This document shows, in pieces, positions 38,753-51,100 of a stretch of DNA of 64,000 nucleotides; the first letter of the stretch is position 1, and every line of letters starts with the position of its first letter. Both the position numbers and the translations under genes were made by a program. This DNA is from Elephas maximus indicus (lineage: Eukaryota > Chordata > Mammalia > Proboscidea > Elephantidae). Where the stretch lies: NCBI RefSeq assembly GCF_024166365.1, contig NC_064822.1:108062823-108126822 (forward strand). Direction: 5' to 3'. The notes beneath the pieces were generated by a model, which saw only the letters and a list, made by a program, of their open reading frames with translations, ran no database searches and was not told the DNA's origin.

Positions 38753-40004
38753 TCCATTTCATTTTTGACAATTTCCAATTTTCCTAGAGTCATACTTTGT
38801 ACATTCCAGGTTCCGATTATTAATGGATGTTTGCAGCTGTTTCTTCTCATTTTGAGTCACGCCACATCAGCAAATGAAGGTCCCGAAAGCTTTACTCCAT
38901 CCACGTCATTAAGGTCGACTCTACTTTGAGGAGGCAGCTCTTCCCCAGTCATCTTTTGAGTGTCTTCCAACCTGGGAGACATATCTTCCAGCACTATATC
39001 AGACAGTGTTCTGCTGATATTCATAAGGTTTTCACTGGCTAATGCTTTTCAGAAGTAGATTGCCGGGTCCTTCTTCCTAGTCTTTCCTAGTCTGGAAGCT
39101 CAGCTGAAACCTGTCCTCCATGGGTGACCCTGCTGGTATCTGAATACCGGTGGCATAGCTTCCAGCATCACAGCAACACGCAAGCCCACACAGTATGACA
39201 AACTGACAGACGTGTGGGGAGAAGAATACATAACAGTTATAATTTTTCTGATATTCAAATTCCTTTAGTTTTATTCGTTTTGCCTCTAAATACTTCTTTT
39301 GCAGTAATGAAGAATGCATTGCAGTGGTAGTTTTCCTGAGTTTAAAAAAAAAAAAGAAAGAAATTCCTTGGGTTTATTTATTATTTGGGCTATAAGCACT
39401 GCTTTTGCAGTAAGGAATAATGCATTGTACCATGTTTTGAGAAGTTTCATGAAAAATAATAAAAAGTCTAGGAAGAAGGAAACTAGAATAAAATGTATTT
39501 GCAGTCATTGCCAGCTGCCTTTATGTTTTACCTCATGTTTTGCAAATTTTCAAGAAATGAAACTTAAAAAAATTTTTTTAATAATTTTATTGGCAGGATT
39601 TATGTCATCCAGAGGCTGCTTGGACATACATGATCCCAGATAATGGTATCAAAATCCATAACTCATAACAAAAAGTCTCAATTGGTCCTTTAATCAGCAT
39701 GCCTTCATTAGTGAAAACACACAGTATCAGCAGATAATTCAAAGGAGAAATTAATTGAATATTGAAAGGGTTAGGGATACCAGGTTTATTCGTCACTGTA
39801 TCTCCAGCACTAACACATGCCAGGCACATAATAGATGCTAAATTTGTTAAACTGATCACAGTTTCTTCACTGGCCCTACCGCTAAGAACATATTCCCTGA
39901 GATTAATTATTCTGCCAGCCAGTTCTCCATTTGGTAATAAGTAAATTGCTGTTATAGTTTATAAGGTAATCTCTTTAAAGTTTGGGTTTTGCTCATTGCT
40001 TTAA

Positions 40005-40203
40005 ATCCATTGCTGTCAGGTTGATTCCGATTCATAGCAAGACTATAGGACAGAGTAGAACTGCCCTGTAGGGTTTCCAAGACAAATCGTTATAGAAGCA
40101 GGCTGTCACATCTTTCTACCACAGAGCGGCTGCTGGGTTCGAACCACCAACCTTTTGGTTGGCTACTGGCCATTTAACCACTGCACTACCATGGCTCCTG
40201 CTA
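40005..40203 (-). repeat. AFROSINE-type SINE
   Basis: Minus-strand copy with a perfect 10-bp target-site duplication ATTGCTTTAA (39,995-40,004 and 40,204-40,213). Confidence 0.87.
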
Positions 40204-40299
40204 ATTGCTTTAACTGCATCTAAACAACATTTTCAGTAAGCTAATTAAGTCAGTTTTGAATCAACAAGATTGAGGACAAGATTCTGTTTCCACTAACAT

Positions 40300-40490
40300 T
40301 TATTAAGCATGAACTTTGGTCCAGGGATTGCGTAAGACATCCTCATGTTGTCTCCTTTTAGCCTAAGGACAATCTAGGGGTATTATTCTATCTATTTTAC
40401 AGATAAGACAATGGCACTCAAATAAGTTGAGAACTTTGTCCATCATCACCAGTTAGTTGCAGAGCCTGAATCTGAATCCAAGTCTATTAA
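40300..40490 (-). repeat. MIR
   Basis: Reverse-complement MIR (TCTATTTTACAGATAAGACA, CAGAGCCTGAATCTGAATCC). Confidence 0.6.
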
Positions 40491-40699
40491 CTTGAAGTTT
40501 AGGACTCTCTCTGGACCCACAGGGACCCTGTTTAGATGCAATATGTGAACTCCAGCCTCAGTGTGTGTGATCCTCTTACTTGCTTTTTTGCATCTTGTTG
40601 CATCCTATCAGTATCATCATGGGCTGGGGACCTATGAGAAATCTCTGAGCACAAGGTCGTTATGGAAGCTGAGTGGTGTGTGTAATGGAGATGGTCCCA

Positions 40700-40732
40700 T
40701 ACCTATACACACACACATACACACACAAACTC
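40700..40732. repeat. (CA)n microsatellite
   Basis: Interrupted CACA repeat in intergenic DNA downstream of KRT73. Confidence 0.75.
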
Positions 40733-41299
40733 ATAACATACATACTCAACCTAGTGGAAACTTCACTAAGGACCAAAAGCAATGGGTCATTACTTTAAAG
40801 AGAAATCTACCTTAGAGCTTTTTCCAGGGAGCAGGGAATAGCCATAACTGAAGCCATAGGCTTTCTGGAAGTGGCCTCCGGCTGCCTCTTGGCCAGTTTT
40901 AAATCTCACCACCAGACAAGTGGCAAGATACTCCAGACAAGTGTTGGCTCTTTCTCCTCTAATAACCTGAATGTTCTTAAAGGTTGCCCACTCATGGACC
41001 ACTGGCCTGAGGAAGGCATGACTTAGAAGATACATTGCTGGGGGTAGAGGATATAGATGAACCCCATGTATTACAAATCCCAGAGGAGGTAATGGTAGGA
41101 TCGTCCAGTCTGTGTGAATGTCATCCCACCAATCTCTTCCACTCAGGTCAACAGATACTTTGGGGCTCTATGGTAAAGGCCAGACTTTGAATGCCCCAAG
41201 TTCTAGGTCACTGGCCACTCCATGTGTAGAAGAGATGTGGCCTGAGATTAGGGTTCCCTCAGAAGAGCAAAGCAGCCTGGCCTGCATGAATCTTACAAG

Positions 41300-41305
41300 T
41301 TTATT
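41300..41305 (-). terminator. KRT73: Probable KRT73 polyadenylation signal
   Basis: AATAAA on the minus strand (CCAATAAACTTG), about 640 nt beyond the old KRT73 stop. It is the first canonical hexamer I saw downstream. Confidence 0.5.
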
Positions 41306-41967
41306 GGTAGATGCAGGAAGCAGGAAGGTAAGGATCGAACAAGGGCAAGAACTCACGTATTTTAGAGCAAACATTCCTTCGTTTGTAGGACCAGCCTCAA
41401 GGGGTACTCCTGGCTATCTAGTTTGCAGTGACCATGCAAGATACAACCTGTAACCAGGTATTTCCCCTTAGCTGGTGTTTCTTTAACAGGAAATCCAGGC
41501 TAGAGACAATTCTTGCAGGCCTGTCAGTGGATCTGAAACTTCATGTACACGTGGAGCACCTGGCCAAGTAACTACCTAAGTCAAGGCGCAGCAAAGGCAG
41601 CAGGAGGATCGGGGTTACACTTGAGAAAGACATCTCTCCTCTGAAAGGGGACATGCAGGTCAGAGAAGGGGTCAAGTCTTTATCTTTGGCAGTGTTTGCA
41701 GAAGGAGAGACTGAGTTAAGGGGTCTCTTTGTATGGAGGCAGAAGGATGGGCAAAATTACTCCAGCCCTAGAATCTTGATTCTACATTAAGAAAGACTGA
41801 GACAGAGAGGTCGAAGAAGAGGTGGTATCAGTGGCAAAGAAAAGCAAGAAGATTAGCATGACAGGGAAATTTCCTGGAGAAGGGAGTCAGAGGAAACTCA
41901 GGCAAGGTGGACAGCTAGAAAATGTGCTGTCTTTCACTTTATCTCATGATTTTCTTTGTGGGTGAGC

Positions 41968-42194
41968 TCAGAGCTGACGTCTTTCCCGGGGGTCCTTGAA
42001 TTCACTTGTACTTCCCAACCTGGTCCTGGCTTCCCCACAGGGACTGCAGTTCCCACTGCCAGTGACGCATCCCCCAGACAGGATGCTGTAACCCCCACTG
42101 GCAGAGCTGGGTCGGTAGCCATAGGTGCCAGCACCGCTGAACCCAAGGCTGGCCCCTGTGCCTGCAGTCCTGGCTGGGGAGCTGCTGATGACTG
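41968..42194 (-). CDS. KRT73: KRT73 exon 9 (coding part as read): tail with frameshift
   Basis: 227 nt after acceptor CCACAG|CAGTCA. In frame through [19 protein letters not shown] and [15 protein letters not shown], then shifted at the C-run 41,988-41,992 and stopped at TGA 41,968-41,970. The old frame continues to TAA at 41,939-41,941 and spells a KRT73-like end ([15 protein letters not shown]). Confidence 0.85.
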
Positions 42195-45100
42195 CTGTGG
42201 AGGATGAAAGGAGGAATGATTAGTCTGTGTCCTAGAATAGGGGTTGCCCCAGCTTTCCAGCCCTAACTAGCTTAAAAGTCATCCTCTTAAGCAAATGTGT
42301 CACATCAAACATGAACTTGGGTTTAGTGGCACACACTCAACTCCTGAGCATCTCAAGCATGGGGGAAATATCCCAGATCCTACGGGACCCCCAAGCCTGG
42401 CACCTTCTCATTTGTTGAACAAACAGGAGTAGCAGGGGTAATATATACTTCTCCTCAAAGAGCAGCTGAGGCCCAAGTATCAGTTCTTACATTTAAGTTT
42501 AGAATACATTCTTAACTCTTTGCAAAGAATGTCCTTATTTCTTGATGGCTCATCTCTCAGAGGGAGACCAGGCTAGGCCCCATGGGGGTCATTAAAACCA
42601 ATTACGAGTGTCAGTCTACCCCCATTGGTGACAGTGTCTGCACTCTCAGTGAGGAAGTTTGACTCTTCAAGCTCACAGTTTCCCTTTATGCAGGAAAGCC
42701 CAGGCTGGGGCCACTGGAGGAGGAGCAGGGTTGAGAGTTTCATCCTAACACAGGTGAGATTTCTGGGGAAGGTGCCATTGTGAAATGTCAGAATATTATG
42801 GGGCGCTGACTCTGCTCAGCAAGAAGCAGCTCTGAATGGGGAGGCAGCAGGGCTCAGGGAGGCAAGTACATGACAATGGTGGTCTACCAGGCAGAGCCCA
42901 GGCTATTCCACGAGGGTCCCTGTGGAATCACTTTGTGATTGTTTATGACCTAGAAATATTCCTTCAGAGGCATTACATACTCACAAATGCTCACAGAGTT
43001 GGTGTACTCTCCAGACATCCTGGACAGAGAGAAAAGCACAGGGAATCTCTGTCACATGGAATCCCATAGTTAGTTTTACCACAGCCTGAACACTGGCCCA
43101 TGAATCATGAGCCAGACTAGCTCAGCCTGCCTGAACCCCTCCAGCTGGTCAAATGGCATTAATGGCATTAATTTCACCTATGTATCTCTAATCAAAAGGA
43201 GCCCTGGTGGCACAGTGGTTAAGTGCTGAGCTGCTGACTGAAAGGTCAGCAGTTCGAACCCACCAGCCACTCCTCTGTAGAAAGATATGGCAGTCTGCTC
43301 CTATAAAGATTGCAGCCTTGGAAACCCTATGGGGCAGTTGTACTTCTGTCGTGTAGAGTCAGAATCAACTCGAAGGCAATGAGTTTCGGTTTGGGTTTTT
43401 TTTTTTTCTAATCACCCCCCTCGCCCTTCTTAATCTACCCGTCACACTTTGGAGATGTGTAAGCCCACAGCCTTGGAGCTTCCACCACTATTACCACTCC
43501 CAGGACCCCTCCTGCTGGGTTTTTCTTGAACCTACTTCTTTATTCTTGTGTGACTTCTGCCTGAATAGACACATTTATGGCAATATTAGGATCAGGAGTT
43601 GCCACTGGTGTACTAAATATATAGTGTTGATGCTTCATGTACCACCTTCCCAATGGTTGCTATGACCATATACAGCCCATACTGCTATATATTTAGCATT
43701 TTTAATTGACTGCTTTTTGTAATAAAAAATGCGTTTATCTTAAAAGAAAATTTTATATCACTAGGATAAATGGAAAACCTGTACTACCTGCCCCCCCCCA
43801 AAAAAAGCTGTAAAAGTAAATACAAGGAAAACAAACAAAATTTTAAAAACCTTTGGCTAGATAGGGTTGTCTGCCCAGAGACCCTGAACCTGAGATAGAT
43901 CTACTCTCTCTTGATTAAAAGGAGAGATTTGCAAGTGTCAGAGGGCTGTTAAAGACACAACAGCACCAAGCTGAGACTTTCTCCTTGACATAATCTGAAG
44001 GGTTGAAGTAGAACTGAAAAGGAAATCACTGTCTCCTTACCTGATTGGATGCTGTTTAAGGCTAAATTTGTAGGTGACCTAACGAGAATCTCCAGCTCCT
44101 CTAGCAGACTGTCCCCACACTCTGGAAAACTGAATCAGAGGGTTCCAAAGTTTCTTCCAGCCGTGAGGCCATAAGACCCATCCCACCACCCACCTGCACT
44201 CCTCGCCCTCCAGCAGCTTTCGGTAAGTGGCAATCTCGATGTCCAGAGCCAGCTTCACACTCATCAGCTCCTGGTACTCGCGCAGCATCCGGGCCAGCTC
44301 CTCCTTGGCCTGGTGAAGGGCTGCCTCCAGCTCATCCAGCTTGGCCTGGGCATCCTTCAGGGCACAGTCCCCCTGCTGCTTGGCATCGGCAATAGCTGTC
44401 TCCAGGTTGGAGCACTGAGGGTCACAAGATAGCATTGCCCCTGAGTCCTAAGGCACCTCAAGCCTCACTTGGCCTTCCCTCCCCAGTGTGTTCTCTTCAA
44501 ATGGACCCTCCTCTGTCCTGCCCCACTTCCTAGAGCACAGACACAGCCAATTCTGTGGCCATGGGGTCCTATTAACCTGGGACTGTGGGCTTGTTATTCT
44601 GAATCCAGTGGCTTCTAGCTGTTCCAGGCATTGGATGGGAGCTCAGTATCGGGGATGAGAACTACGCCTCCATTTGAAGGAGGGGTTCTGAGATGGAAGA
44701 CCAAGAGTAGGAAAGGAGCAAAGGGGAGTGTGCTAGACAGTTCACCCCTCCCTAGGGGATGAGTCAGGAGCCCCAGCCCCCTATCACCTGCTTCTTCACA
44801 CTCTCAATCTCTGAGTACAGCCTTTGGATGAGACGGGTCAGCTCTGAGATCTCATTCTTGGTGTGTTTGAGGTCGTCCCCATGCTGCCCGGCAGCCAGCT
44901 GGAGCTCCTGGAACTAGAGGAGAGGGGCCAAAGCAGGGTCATTTAGAGCCTGACTGAGCTAAGCCTGGTACAGACACTGTGTCTTTGCTTAAGGAATGGG
45001 ATGGAAGTGGTTAGGGGGTCCCCTCCTTCACCAGGTGTAGGTAGCCTGCCACTCAAGCATCTGTTAATTGAATTTGTTTGCCTTAAGCACAGTTGATCTC

Positions 45101-48100
45101 ACTGATGGTTACAAGGACTGTTGATGTCCCACCCAGAGCTCTCCACACTGCAACTCCAATTATTATGACATTCCTCTGCCTATAGCCCTTCAAAGCTCAC
45201 CATTGTCTTCAAGGTCAAATTCAAACTCTTGAGCATGGTATCAAGGTGCTTTGAGGTCTGATGTCCAACTTTATTTCCCACCACCCCTGTGCATCTCCTC
45301 TCCAGCTGTGCCAAACAGTCCCACATTTCCATAAATGTCCTATGTGCTCTCATGTCTCTGAGTCTTTGCATGAGCATCTCCCTTGTCTTGGAAAACTCTT
45401 CTCCATCTCCTTTCTCTTTCTTTAGCTAGCTCCAATGCAGAATTATTTCCTCCAGGAGGACTTCCCAGTTGGGTACACTTCTGTTCCCACAGCCCCTGAC
45501 ATACCACTCCATAGGTCTTACGACACTGACCTGTGATCACACATTTCTATGTCTTTCCTATCAGACTGTTTGGCAGGGACTATTTCTTTTATTTCTGAAT
45601 TCTCAGTACTATCATACTGTCTGGTTGGTGCTCAGAAAAGTTCTGATGAATGAATGAATTACACAGAGTCGGTGAGCTGGGCGTCTGTATTTTCTATTAC
45701 TTCCTCCCCTGCAAGGCTCAGCTAGGCCCCAGGTTACTGGCAGTCTTACTGGGCTGGGAGGGAGGGAGGGAGAGGGTTTAGCATGGAAAGGCTTATTGTG
45801 TGTGTGTTTGTGGGGAGTAGGAGGTTTGACTATACTCCAACCCTACAAGCCCTGCATTTTGAGTCATCTACAAGTTTTTCACTATTCCTGCCTTTGATGT
45901 CATCTCTTGGATAGTTAGAGGGGACTTCAATTCTACCCCAGAATTTGACTTAAGGGAAACAAAAAATATGTATGACATTCAGAACTCTGGTGGCTGTGCA
46001 CTGCCCAGTCTCTGTCCCCAAGTGCTCAGCTTTGCCAGTTGTCTCTTAGCTGGCCCCAGCATGGCCTAGATTCAGCATTCCTCATAGAGATGCCAAGTTC
46101 TGTGGGGGCTTCTCTCTATCCTTCTTGGGTGCTAACCTATGGACAGGAAACCCTGGTTAGGATAGGTAACGATCTCCTGCTTCTCTGCAAGGTTGTGTGA
46201 GCAGAACGGCCCTTCCCACACATTGACCAGGAGGGAGGTACTGACTCCTTCTCCAATACTTACACCAAGTAGTTTCCTTCTGAGGTGAACAGGTGAGCAT
46301 CCTCCTGCCGTTCAACTCTCAACCCATGTAATGCCCTTATCATAAATATTCCTTAACCAAAATCATCTGATTTTCTGTCTAAACACCATGGAATTTGCAG
46401 TCAGTCACCTAGATTCAGATGCAGCTCCATTATTTACCAGCTAACTGCCTTTGGCAAGTTCCTTAAACCCCCTGAACCTCAGTTTCTTCATCTTTAAAAG
46501 GACTGTTAAAACAAACAAACAAAAAAAACCCTTTGCTATTAATTCCAACTCATAGCAACAGAGTAGAACTGCCCCATAGGGTTTCCTCAGAGTTGCTAGT
46601 GAATTCAGTTAGCAGCTAAGTTTTTAACCACTGCACCATAAGCCCTCATAATATTATTGTTATGAATGAAATTCTGCTCAATAAGCATTTATCCCCTAAC
46701 CAGAGAAGTGGAGGCATGGATAACCCCAACCAGCAAATGGTCCAAAAATCATGCCTGTGTAAACCTGCTTAATTCTTCCAGAAGGGGAACAGCCTGAGGT
46801 TAAGCAGTGGCCACTAACAACTGCAGACTGCTTAGTCCACATGGTCATCCCCTGACCCTGTTTTGTAGAAGCAATATGGAGGGACTGGGGACTTGAGTTT
46901 GAACATTTATCAAGAAGTCCTGGCCTGTGTTATCTCCTTGGCCTTGAAAGCTTCTCACCCTCTCAAACCTGAAGACCAAATCTCTCTATCTCTAGGGTAG
47001 CAAGGAAGCAGGAGGAGGGGCAAGATAAGATCTCTTGAGAGTATGGCTTTTCCTTGAGAAAGAGCCTGCGAAACAGCAAGGGAAAACTAGGAAGGTGCCA
47101 TCTTGATCTGAGAAACCAAGTTATCTGAAGAATCACGTCTCACCCACAGCCCACTAGAGGAGGTAAGATCTAAATGACTCAGATTCTCCCTTCATCTTTT
47201 TAGTTGGACTTGAATGAAAAGGTAGGAGTTACCTGATCCCAGATCACACTGGAAAAGACTCCCTAATTTACTATAATTAATGAGGGAATTGAGATGCTAA
47301 CTCTTCAGTTTCCTTCCCTACCAGACTCAGTGTAGAATTTTCTGCCTCCAGGAAGTCATTCCTTGTGCTGCCCCACCTGTCCTGCTAGTGTTCACAGATT
47401 CTGTTCCACTACATTCACTGCGCTTGGCTGTGTGCATTCTCCAATGGCTGCTGTTAGGACTGAGCTCCCTCCAGTTCCCGGGACAGCTCTGTGCTCACAG
47501 CAAGTGTGGGCCTTGGTGGGCCACAGGGAAGACAAACAAAACAAGGACTAGACCTGAGGATGACTCTGAGGTGGATATAGCCTCACCTTCGTCTGGTACA
47601 GGAACTTGGCCTCTGCCTTACTCCTCAGGGCAATCTCCTCGTACTGGGTGCGAACCTCGGCAATGATGCTGTCCAGGTCCAGTTTGCGGTTGTTGTCCAT
47701 GGACAGGATGACAGACGTGTCACTGATGTAGGACTGGATCTGAGCAATCTCCTGCAGGGGAGAAACAAGGAAGAATGAATTGCCATTGTGGCCAGAGGAA
47801 GAAGCCAAGCTGATGGCTCTGTCCAGCAGGATGGCCCCCAAACCATCCCAACAAATGCAAGCTACATTCCCCCGAGTTTGTAAAAATGGTGCTCACCATC
47901 CCAGAGGTTTCAATATCACATCTAAAAATTGCTGACTGGGTTTCGAGCAGCACAAGAAAAAAAACAGCCCACCTGTTTATGACTTGAGACAGGTCACAGG
48001 TGGAGAAGGTGGAGGGGAAACAGTCTGGACACCATACAAGGGAAACAAAAGCCCATGGATGCTTGGTCAATGGGTTGAGGCTTGAAGCCAGATGGGCACT

Positions 48101-51100
48101 GAGGAGATAGAAAGTGTCTGTGAATTCCTCACCTCCATCCCTGGGGATTCCTGTCCAAGAACCCAGGAAACATTCCAAACAGCAGAAAGGAGACAGGCAA
48201 GAATAAGAATATGCTTGGCTGACCATCAATGGGAATCCCCATAAGGACCCAGGGATTCCTGAAGGACATGGGGGAAAGACATTGGAGGCCAGGCCAAGAG
48301 TGATGGGCACATCATTTTGGGGCCCTGGGATAGATTTATACTCCTTCTTTGATCTACAAAGCTCCTGACAACCTAATGCTGGAGATCCCCTGTGCTCTCA
48401 AAGTTATTGGTGAGTAAATAACCACTCATTCACATGTCTGTCCTTCCTGAAGGCAGAGTGAGGGTGGGAGTGGGGAGGCTTACCCCTTCATACAGACACT
48501 TGAAGAACTTGATTTCTCCATCCAGGGCATCCACTTTGGCTTGTAGCTCCACCTTGTTCATGTAAGCAGCGTCCACGTCCTGAGGAGAATCCCAAGGGCC
48601 TTGATTCAAATCCAGGCAGGGCTTTCCCACCAACTGACACCCCAGACCCCAACCCTGTGGCTAGTTGCCCCAGGGAATAGAGTCAAGACCTAGTGGGCAG
48701 GAAGCTGACTTTCACCCTGCACTCATTTCGAGAACTTGGGCCAGTCCCTTGTGCCCTGGACTGCCTTCTGCCCTATTCAAAACCAGAATCTTTTTACTGC
48801 CTTCTGTTTCTCCAAGAGAGTATAGGAGCCTTATCCCCATATGGTCACTGAGCAGTCAGAGTGAATGGAGGGCAGCCACAGTGATTCACCAGGGACAGTA
48901 GAGTTGGAAGGTGAACCTGCAGCCCTCCCAAACCATGTCCTGCCAGACCTAGGAACTGACTATCCACACCTGGGCTCATCTCCATCCACACAAAACTAGA
49001 GGGCTAACAAAGTGATAGATGCTAGATAAACGTCAAGTTGTCCCAAGACGTCCTCAGCAATAAATCCTTCCAACTTCTCCTTTGCCACCTCGGCTCCAGG
49101 CCCTTCTGTAGCGAGCACAGACCTTAATCTGTCATGTCTGATGCCACCTCTCCATGCCCTCCACATGACACCTCCAGGTGTTTGAGGGAAGTGCCCCGCC
49201 CTCCTCACCTTCTTGAGCACCACAAATTCGTTCTCAGCTGTTGTGCGCTTGTTTATTTCCTCCTCATACCTGCAGCAAAAAGGGCAAAATGAGCAAGGTG
49301 TGTGAGTGTGTGTGTTCTCACTGTGAAATGAGAAGGGGGATTCCCATATTATATATCTTTTATGTTTTGCATGTATTATTCTACATATTTGCAAGCCTGT
49401 CCCAACTCAATAGAACTATTTGGTCAGAGGAGTGGACAGGTGACCAAATGGTTTGGGATCTGGATTACTTCTGATGCTTAGGAAGTAAGTAGATTCTTCC
49501 TCCTCCCACTCAGTATCCAAATCACAGGGACATGCCCACTGCCCCTTTCAGTCATGATTTCTGTGTCATGCCACTGCCTAAACCCTTCCCAACAACTCCA
49601 CTCCATCCCTAGGCATGAGTCCCAAGGAGCCAGAACTTTCCCCCAGAGTAGGAAAAAGGAGCAAGACCCAATGTCCAATAGAAATTCAAACATTCTGCCC
49701 TGCTGGAAGGGTTCCTTGAAACTTGGGGGCACACTGAGAAAGCTGAGGAACCGAGAGACTGTGGGGTACCCACACTATGGCTCTCTTGAGTGGAAAATGG
49801 GAGGGCATGTGCCAAGGAGGTGGATACCTGACAGGACAGCACTGCCACTGCCCAAGAGGCTGCCTGTCCATTGTGTGTCCCACCAGCCTCCTAGAGAAGG
49901 CACTCATCTTTCCTGGGCAGAGGAGCTGAGGACAGGTCACTCCCACCTGACCTCAGTCCCCTTGAGGCCAGAGACAAAATGCCCCAGTGTCTCTTGGGAA
50001 CCACAGCCCAAAAAGGCAGGTTCTTCCTGGGCCCCTCTCCCTGCTCACCTCTTCTTGTAGTCCTCAACCACATCCCGCATGTTCCTCAGCTCTGAGTCCA
50101 GCCTCACTCTGTCCCCAGACAGCGTCTCCAGCTTCTTCCGCAGGTTGCCAATGTAGCCCTCGAGGATGGGCTCCAGATTATTTTTACAGTTGTTCAGGTC
50201 CAGCTGCTGCAGCAGCTCCCACTTGGTCTCCAGCACCTGGTTCTGCTGCTCCAGGAACCGTACCTGGAACCCCAAACAACCGACACCTGGAACCAGCTCC
50301 ACGGACTCTCAGTAAATGGAGAGAAAGCCTGTGGGGTTTCCTTTTCTGGAAAGCAGCTGTGTTTTGTTATGCTGCACTAGTTTGAATAGGCAAGCCTCAG
50401 TTCTTGGAAAGAATCAGCTGCTCATGCCCCTCCCTACCTGGGCCCTTTTTACCTGGCGCTCTGACTCTAATTCTTTTTCTGGGGCAGCCCGTAAGGTCAG
50501 GAGGGGCCTCAACCTATTCTGTTCCCTCCATGATCTAGTCAAGATCTGCCATCTCCATACTTACTGAAGCCTTCCTGGGTAGATTTCTATGTTCACCCTG
50601 GGCTGCTTTCTAAGGCAAGTCTTTAGACATGTGAAGCTGGCCTGTACTGCTTACTCTTCACACTCTTGGACCCTTCTGCTTTGGTCTGATCACATAGCCT
50701 GTGCTCTGCCAATTCTCTGTGCCCTTGGTCATGGCCTCTCCCAGCCTAGCCAGAGGGCAGGTGCTCAGTGTTTGAGGATCTCAAGCCCTTCTATGTTGCT
50801 TTTACGTCTAGATCAATCTAATCAGAACATTTCCCTAGAGAGAACAAACTTGCTTAAGTTGCATTCTACAAGTATATCATTCCCTTGCTTAAAACCCTCT
50901 GGTGACTCACATCATCTATAAGATCAAGTCCAAATTCCTTATTGTGCCCTTCACAATGTACCCAGCCCTTCCTCTCCCTCCTCCACTGTTCACCCAACAC
51001 TCAAGCAACCTCCAAGTTCTCACCATCCTCCAGACGTCTCTCTGCATTGCCTTTTCCCCACCTCTGTCTGGCAAACTCCTGCTCATGCTTCACCACCTTA

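Larger units (their letters stand above)
24811..39220 (-). mobile_element. Outer RTE LINE (copy A/C), full length but split by two later insertions
   Basis: A minus-strand RTE-clade (BovB-like) LINE. Its pieces are 24,811-27,065 (3' half: RT domain, 3' end with GTT/AAC-repeat tail), 30,289-30,852 (endonuclease) and 38,753-39,220 (5' UTR and N-terminus). Joined they make about 3.27 kb, the same as the intact copies here. Flanking target-site duplications are GAAGAATATA (24,801-24,810) and GAAGAATACA (39,221-39,230). The RT part contains the catalytic YADD. An open stretch at 25,569-26,591 covers much of the RT and another at 26,591-26,953 lies before it, but the element is not coding as a whole. 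Confidence 0.85.
39231..41299. other. Intergenic region downstream of KRT73
   Basis: Continuation of the sequence that hosted the nested LINEs. It contains an L2 3'-end-like piece (about 39,774-39,850), a SINE, a MIR and a CA repeat. No gene seen. Confidence 0.5.

Noticed and set aside
43195-43270. tRNA-like head of the SINE as a tRNA gene
   Set aside because: It is the tRNA-derived part of an AFROSINE-type repeat with a target-site duplication, not a functional tRNA.
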